17,007 bases of DNA from RYN-433 sp036558265. GTDB taxonomy: Bacteria > Planctomycetota > Phycisphaerae > Tepidisphaerales > Tepidisphaeraceae. A program made the translations under genes and the position numbers. The stretch is from assembly GCA_036558265.1 (NCBI GenBank), contig DATBFY010000642.1, forward strand, positions 1 through 17,007, in the 5' to 3' direction. Shown piece after piece: positions 13,368-17,007 of this stretch. Within the stretch, counting starts at the first letter, position 1. Each line of letters opens with the position of its first letter. The notes beneath the pieces were generated by a model. The model was given only the letters and a program-made list of their open reading frames with translations, was not told the origin of the DNA and made no database searches.

Positions 13368-14150
13368 ATGAACCCGTTCGTGCAGCAACTCGAGGATCGC
13401 CGACTCCTCTCCGCCACCTTGACCGACGGCGTCCTCACCGTCGAGGGCACCAAGAGCAACGACAACATCACCCTCTCGCTCAGCAGCGACGGATCGACGA
13501 TCACCGTCAGCCAGGCCAAGGCCCGCCGTCACGGCCGCAACGCCGCCACCCCGACGACCACCACCTTCACCGCCAGCGACGTCAAGTCGATCTCCGTCAA
13601 CGGCGGCAAGGGCAACGACAACATCGTCTTCAAGAGCCTGGGCGATACGGACTTCACCACCCCCGCCACCATCCTCGGCGGCGACGGCAACGACTGGATC
13701 AGCGCCGGCGCCGGGGCCGACTCGATCGACGGCGGCGCCGGTGACGACCAGATCCGCGCCGGTGCCGGCAACGACACCGTGACCGGTGGCGACGGCGACG
13801 ACCGCATCGACGGTGGCGCGGGCGACGACTCCCTCGACGGCGACGACGGTGACGACAACATCAAGGGCGCCGACGGCGTCGATACCATCAACGGCGGCGA
13901 CGACGACGACACCATCGACGTCGCCGGCGACAGCGCCAACGACACCGTCGATGGCGGCGCCGATTCCGCCGGAACTGGCGAGGACGACCAGGACATCGTC
14001 ATCGCCGACTCCGCTGACACCGTCACCAACGCCACCACCAGATCCCCCGACGACGTGTCCGGCGGCGGCGGCGGGGGTCACCACGGCCACCATCACCGCG
14101 ACGGCCGCGGTGGCGACTCCGGTGGCTTCGGCACCCGCCGCATCGGCTGA
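13368..14150 (+). CDS. LEPR-XLL protein with RTX-type calcium-binding nonapeptide repeats and His-rich tail
   Basis: The protein is 260 aa. MNPFVQQLEDRRLLSAT opens with the LEPR-XLL motif; a beta-rich stretch follows (TLTDGVLTVEGTKSNDNI), itself like a degenerate repeat. Residues 104-184 are nine consecutive nonapeptides of the GGxGxDxUx type, for example GGDGNDWIS, GGAGDDQIR and GGDGDDRID, which fold into a calcium-filled beta-roll in RTX proteins. Weaker repeats continue to ~225. The C-terminus is Gly- and His-rich (GGGGGGHHGHHHRDGRGG), a possible Ni, Zn or Cu site. There is no catalytic domain, so it is likely a surface or matrix protein, not an enzyme. Type I secretion genes, usual partners of RTX proteins, are absent here; the leader motif suggests another export route. 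Confidence 0.88.
   Translation: MNPFVQQLEDRRLLSATLTDGVLTVEGTKSNDNITLSLSSDGSTITVSQAKARRHGRNAATPTTTTFTASDVKSISVNGGKGNDNIVFKSLGDTDFTTPATILGGDGNDWISAGAGADSIDGGAGDDQIRAGAGNDTVTGGDGDDRIDGGAGDDSLDGDDGDDNIKGADGVDTINGGDDDDTIDVAGDSANDTVDGGADSAGTGEDDQDIVIADSADTVTNATTRSPDDVSGGGGGGHHGHHHRDGRGGDSGGFGTRRIG
13677..13919 (+). repeat. Nine 27-bp units encoding RTX nonapeptides
   Basis: The coding sequence has a 27-bp period with GGC, GAC and ATC codons recurring at fixed positions. It corresponds to residues 104-184. Confidence 0.85.
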
Positions 14151-14157
14151 TGGACCG

Positions 14158-14185
14158 CCCCCTCTCCCGGTACTCCGGGAGCGGG
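14158..14185 (+). terminator. Hairpin directly after the RTX-type gene
   Basis: CTCCCGG and CCGGGAG pair around the loop TACT (14164-14181); three further C-G pairs extend it past one mismatch. It starts 8 nt after the stop codon. It lacks a T-run. From memory the text resembles a dispersed repeat seen in many GC-rich environmental genomes. Confidence 0.5.
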
Positions 14186-14246
14186 CTGGGGTCAGGGTCT
14201 TCTGGAAGCTGTCAAACCGCGTCTTAGCTCGAGTTCAAGTCGTAAG

Positions 14247-14305
14247 CACGGGAGGAGGCAGGCGAACCGGCGCCCCGGGATGTCTCGCCCCTCCCGTGTC
14301 TTTTT
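14247..14305 (+). terminator. Long hairpin with T-run between the convergent RTX and aminotransferase genes
   Basis: Outer arms CACGGGAGG (14247-14255) and CCTCCCGTG (14290-14298) pair over 9 bp; inner GGCGA and TCGCC add a second stem. The T-run TCTTTTT (14299-14305) follows, as expected for a rho-independent terminator of plus-strand transcripts. The outer ends (GTAAGCACGGG, CCCGTGTCTT) resemble the 23-bp repeat at 5756, so it may be an expanded member of that family. Confidence 0.5.
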
Positions 14306-14326
14306 GCTCTTCGAAAACGGTCGATC

Positions 14327-15565
14327 CTACCGCCCGCCCGCCGACGCCTTCTCCCGCTTGGGCTTGGGCGGCCGGGGCACCAGCGCGCGCTCCAGGTTCC
14401 GCATCGCCTGTCGCAGCCGCTGCTCGTTCTCCACCAGCGCGATCCGCACGTACCCCTCGCCGTTCTCGCCAAACGCGCGGCCCGGCGCCAGCGCCACCTC
14501 CGCCTCGTCCAGCATCCGCAGGCAGAAATCCAGCGTGCTTTGCCCCTTCAGGTGCTCGTCCTTGATCCGCGCCCACACGAACATGCTCGCGCGCGGCTTG
14601 TCGTAGGTCCACCCCAGGCGGTCCAGTCCGTGGCAGACCTCGTTGCGCCGCTTGGCGTAGACCTTCGCCTGCTCCTCCGCGCACTCGCCGCACTCGCGCA
14701 TCGCGATCACGCTCGCGATCTGGATCGGCGCGAAGTGCCCGTAATCGTAATACCCCTTGATCGTGCCCAGCGCCTTGACCATCTCGGCGTTCCCGCAGCA
14801 GAAGCCCACGCGCCAACCGGCCATGTTGTACGTCTTGGACATCGTGGTGAACTCGACGCCCAGGTCCTTCGCCCCCGGCGCCGACAGGAACGACGGCGCC
14901 CGGTAACCGTCAAAGCACACCTCCCCATACGCGAAATCGCTGATGATCATCACCCCGCGCCGCCGGCACATCGCCACCGCGCGATCCCAGAACTTCACGT
15001 CGTCGATCGTCATCGACGTCGGGTTGTGCGGGAAGTTCAGGATCAGCAGCTTGGGCGTGGGGTACAGCCCCTCGATCATGTGCTCGATCCGGTCGAGGAA
15101 CGCCTGGTCGTTCCCCAGCGGCACTCGGATCACATTCGCGCCCGCCATCGCCACGGCGTAAATGTGCGCCGGGAACGCCGGGTCCGGCACGATCGCCGTG
15201 TCCCCCGGCCCCAGCAGCGCCAGGCACATGTGGCTGAATCCCTCCTTCGAGCCGATCGTGGCGATCACCTCGGTCTCCGGGTCCAGCTCCACGCCGTACT
15301 TCTTCTTGTACTTCTTCGCGACCTCCTTGCGCAGCCCGGCGATGCCGTTGTGCACCGAGTAGCGGTGGTTGCGCGGGTCCAGCGCCGCTTCCTGCAGCTT
15401 GTCCACGACGACCTTGGGCGTGGGATCGGTCGGGTTGCCCATCCCCAGGTCGATGATGTCCTCGCCCGCCACGCGCTTGTCGTACTTCATCTTGTTGATG
15501 CGCGCGAAGAGATACGGCGGCAGGCGTGAGATACGCGACGAAACTTCGATTTTGAACGGGTTCAT
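14327..15565 (-). CDS. alaC: Class I/II aminotransferase, AlaC-like (glutamate-pyruvate aminotransferase)
   Basis: The 412-aa protein matches the AlaC/YfdZ branch of fold-type I PLP enzymes along its length: SRISRLPPYLF (10-20), GEDIIDLGMGNPTDPTP (34-50), TIGSKEGF (103-110), NFPHNPTS (177-184), ISDFAYGEVCFDG (208-220) and TMSKTYNMAGWRVGF (241-255), where K244 is the PLP lysine. N181, D210, Y213 and R252 are the usual cofactor contacts, and VRIALVEN near the C-terminus carries the Arg that binds the substrate carboxylate. E. coli AlaC makes alanine from pyruvate and glutamate. LL-diaminopimelate aminotransferase (DapL) is a related alternative and cannot be excluded. A basic tail (PKPKREKASAGGR) is extra. 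No Shine-Dalgarno: a 7-bp tandem repeat ends 3 nt before the ATG. Confidence 0.87.
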   Translation of the reverse strand: MNPFKIEVSSRISRLPPYLFARINKMKYDKRVAGEDIIDLGMGNPTDPTPKVVVDKLQEAALDPRNHRYSVHNGIAGLRKEVAKKYKKKYGVELDPETEVIATIGSKEGFSHMCLALLGPGDTAIVPDPAFPAHIYAVAMAGANVIRVPLGNDQAFLDRIEHMIEGLYPTPKLLILNFPHNPTSMTIDDVKFWDRAVAMCRRRGVMIISDFAYGEVCFDGYRAPSFLSAPGAKDLGVEFTTMSKTYNMAGWRVGFCCGNAEMVKALGTIKGYYDYGHFAPIQIASVIAMRECGECAEEQAKVYAKRRNEVCHGLDRLGWTYDKPRASMFVWARIKDEHLKGQSTLDFCLRMLDEAEVALAPGRAFGENGEGYVRIALVENEQRLRQAMRNLERALVPRPPKPKREKASAGGR

Positions 15566-15568
15566 GAG

Positions 15569-15603
15569 AGTCAGTTGTTAGTTGTCGTTTGTCCGTTGTC
15601 AGT
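15569..15603 (+). repeat. Five tandem 7-bp units immediately upstream of the aminotransferase start
   Basis: Plus-strand units read AGTCAGT, TGTTAGT, TGTCGTT, TGTCCGT and TGTCAGT. They end 3 nt from the minus-strand ATG (15565), where a ribosome binding site would be. The unit differs from that in the hydantoinase gene, but length and copy number are the same. Confidence 0.8.
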
Positions 15604-15612
15604 GGCCGATGG

Positions 15613-15649
15613 GGTGGCACAGGCAGGTTCTCAGGCTTGCCCGTGGCGA
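15613..15649 (+). repeat. 37-bp palindromic repeat, copy 2, next to the 7-bp tandem
   Basis: It matches 4790-4826 at 32 of 37 positions. The changes weaken the stem, so this copy looks decayed. It lies 9 bp from the tandem repeat, in the gap between the prolyl isomerase and aminotransferase genes. Confidence 0.75.
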
Positions 15650-15676
15650 TCTGCAGTCACGCGACGCGCTTTAGCA

Positions 15677-15688
15677 ACGGCGCGCCGT
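15677..15688. other. 12-bp perfect palindrome downstream of the prolyl isomerase gene
   Basis: ACGGCGCGCCGT is self-complementary, with further pairing outside it (GCGACG at 15661 with CGTCGC at 15686). A short CCAAT/ATTGG hairpin lies at 15718-15730. Either could end minus-strand transcription, but no T-run is present. Confidence 0.3.
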
Positions 15689-15745
15689 CGCATACCGACC
15701 AGTTATCTTACGATCGGCCAATTCGATTGGAATGTGGACGTAAGG

Positions 15746-17007
15746 TTACTTGGATTTGCTTCCGTCCGCCGGCTGCCCGCTGAGATTCGCGGGCCCGGCG
15801 GACTTGCTAGCCGGCGGCCGCTCACCCGTCGGCGCATTGGCCGGCGACGCCTGCTGCGCCGGCGGGTTTCCCGCGGCGGGCGTTCCAGGAGGGTTGGCGG
15901 CCGGATTCGACCGGCCCGGCACGGCCGGCACGACCACCCCCGGCGCGATCGTCCCCGGCACCGTGTCCCCCGTCTTTACGTCCGGCGATGAGTTGCCATT
16001 CGTCGTCGTCGTCGGCTTGGCCTTGTTGAGCAGGTCCTGGCGGGCCTTCTCCGCCTCCGCCGCTTTGGTCTGCTCCGCGACCTTCTTGTCGAACTGCTCC
16101 CTGAGCGTCGGATCCTTGATCACCATCGTCTGCCGCGCCTTGGCGCCGAGCTGCGCCCGCAGCTCCGCGACGCCACGCTCGACAAGTTGCTCCTGGAGCC
16201 GCGCCTTCAGACTGGCCTTCACGTCGTCGTACTTGACCACCTTGGGCTCGGTCTTGGTGGCCAGCTTGAGGATGTGATACGCGTCATCGGCGGCGATCGG
16301 GTCCGATACGTCCCCGATCTTGCGCCCGTCGCTGAACGCCCAGTCCTTGAACCCTTGTGGCACCTTGCCCCACGTGCCCGGCCACCGCTCCGTCTGGCGG
16401 GAGAACGGCGGCAGCTCCCCGGCGATCTCCCGCGTCCGCGCGTTGCGGCTCATCGTCTGCACCAGCGTCTCGAACGCCTCCCCGGCCGCCAGGCGCGTCT
16501 TGGCCTGCATCGCCTCCTGCGGGTTGGCGCACTGGATGTGCCGCAGGATCACGTTCTCCCCGTACACCTGGTTGAACGCTTCCTTCAGCTTCTCCTCGGT
16601 GATCACATCCTTCAGTTCCGGCTCCGCGATCTTGCGCAGGATCGCGTTCACCTGCAGCACCATGTCGAACTCGGCACGGCTGACCCCCTTTTTCTCCAGC
16701 AGTTGTTCGAGCAGCGCGGGATAGTCTTCCTTGGGCGCATCGCCGAAGCCGGCCTTCAGCGTGCGATCGAGTTCGGCCGCGTAATCCGCGTCCGTGACGT
16801 TCAGCTTCCGGTCCCGGGCCTCCTGCTGCGCAAGCTTAAGCTGGATCTGGTAGAGCAAAACCTTCAGCCCGTACGCCTCGATCACCGGCTTCTCGAACTC
16901 GGCGCGGCTGATCGGTTGACCGTTCACCAGCGCTACGGGATCGGGCCCCGGGTTCGCCGGCGCACCGGCGGCCACCGCCCCGCGCCCGGCCAGCGTTCCC
17001 GCCAACC
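15746..17007 (-). CDS. SurA/parvulin-type peptidylprolyl isomerase (5' truncated)
   Basis: The frame is open to the window edge, so the start lies beyond 17007; 419-420 residues are visible. The first visible residues (TLAGRGAVAAGA) look like the end of a signal peptide. Then comes a SurA-like N-domain (VALVNGQPISRAEFEKPV, helical to ~145) and a parvulin domain at ~151-250: ILRHIQC, a helix, GELPPFSR, PQGFKDWAF, IGDVSDPIAADDAYHILKL. A charged helix follows (~255-330), then ~90 residues rich in Pro, Ala and Gly. It should be a periplasmic chaperone/isomerase for exported proteins. The prolyl isomerase active site is only partly recognisable, so chaperone function may dominate. The aminotransferase lies 180 bp downstream on the same strand, separated by repeats. 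Confidence 0.85.
   Translation of the reverse strand, partial: LAGTLAGRGAVAAGAPANPGPDPVALVNGQPISRAEFEKPVIEAYGLKVLLYQIQLKLAQQEARDRKLNVTDADYAAELDRTLKAGFGDAPKEDYPALLEQLLEKKGVSRAEFDMVLQVNAILRKIAEPELKDVITEEKLKEAFNQVYGENVILRHIQCANPQEAMQAKTRLAAGEAFETLVQTMSRNARTREIAGELPPFSRQTERWPGTWGKVPQGFKDWAFSDGRKIGDVSDPIAADDAYHILKLATKTEPKVVKYDDVKASLKARLQEQLVERGVAELRAQLGAKARQTMVIKDPTLREQFDKKVAEQTKAAEAEKARQDLLNKAKPTTTTNGNSSPDVKTGDTVPGTIAPGVVVPAVPGRSNPAANPPGTPAAGNPPAQQASPANAPTGERPPASKSAGPANLSGQPADGSKSK

Noticed and set aside
13143..14096. 317-codon minus-strand frame rich in Val, Gly and Asp opposite the RTX-type gene
   Set aside because: Its repetitive look is only the reverse complement of the 27-bp RTX units.
14540..15529. 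329-codon plus-strand frame opposite the aminotransferase
   Set aside because: Antisense shadow of a conserved PLP enzyme with Arg/His-rich composition.

Overview
The window looks like a chromosomal piece of a GC-rich planctomycete, most likely from the class Phycisphaerae. The main clues are three consecutive genes whose products begin with the planctomycete LEPR-XLL type motif (LEDRRLLS, LEPRVFFS, LEDRRLLS), a Tat-exported TIM-barrel isomerase-like protein, and short palindromic and 7-bp tandem repeats scattered between and inside genes. GC content is roughly two thirds by eye. I saw no tRNA, rRNA, transposase, integrase or CRISPR array.

Layout. Bases 1-226 hold the end of a beta-CASP metallo-hydrolase. 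It converges on a minus-strand pair: a lipoprotein M28 peptidase with a PDZ domain (704-2716), followed 7 bp later by a CbiX/SirB-type chelatase (223-696). Only 12 bp away, diverging, is a hydantoinase/oxoprolinase A-type protein (2729-4747). A Tat-exported sugar isomerase-like protein (4902-5744) and a membrane-anchored multi-TM M28 peptidase (5788-7548) follow on the plus strand. The latter overlaps by 98 bp, tail to tail, with a zinc-ribbon/FHA/rhomboid fusion on the minus strand (7451-9148).

From 9482 to 14150 lies a plus-strand run of LEPR-XLL proteins: an S53 sedolisin, an S8 subtilase with EF-hand-like loops, and a small RTX-type calcium-binding repeat protein. Each has a strong Shine-Dalgarno sequence. 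The last part is minus strand: an AlaC-like aminotransferase (14327-15565) and a 5'-truncated SurA/parvulin-type prolyl isomerase (15746 to the window end).

The common theme is the cell envelope. Five of the twelve genes are proteases (two M28, S53, S8, rhomboid), and most of the others are exported, a folding factor or calcium-binding surface proteins. The most interesting possibility is that the FHA-rhomboid acts on the C-terminal hydrophobic segment of the S53 protease encoded divergently next to it. A second is that the LEPR-XLL leader replaces both signal peptide and propeptide in two proteases. Separately, the non-coding DNA is a mosaic of repeats, some sitting exactly where ribosome binding sites should be or inside the hydantoinase gene.
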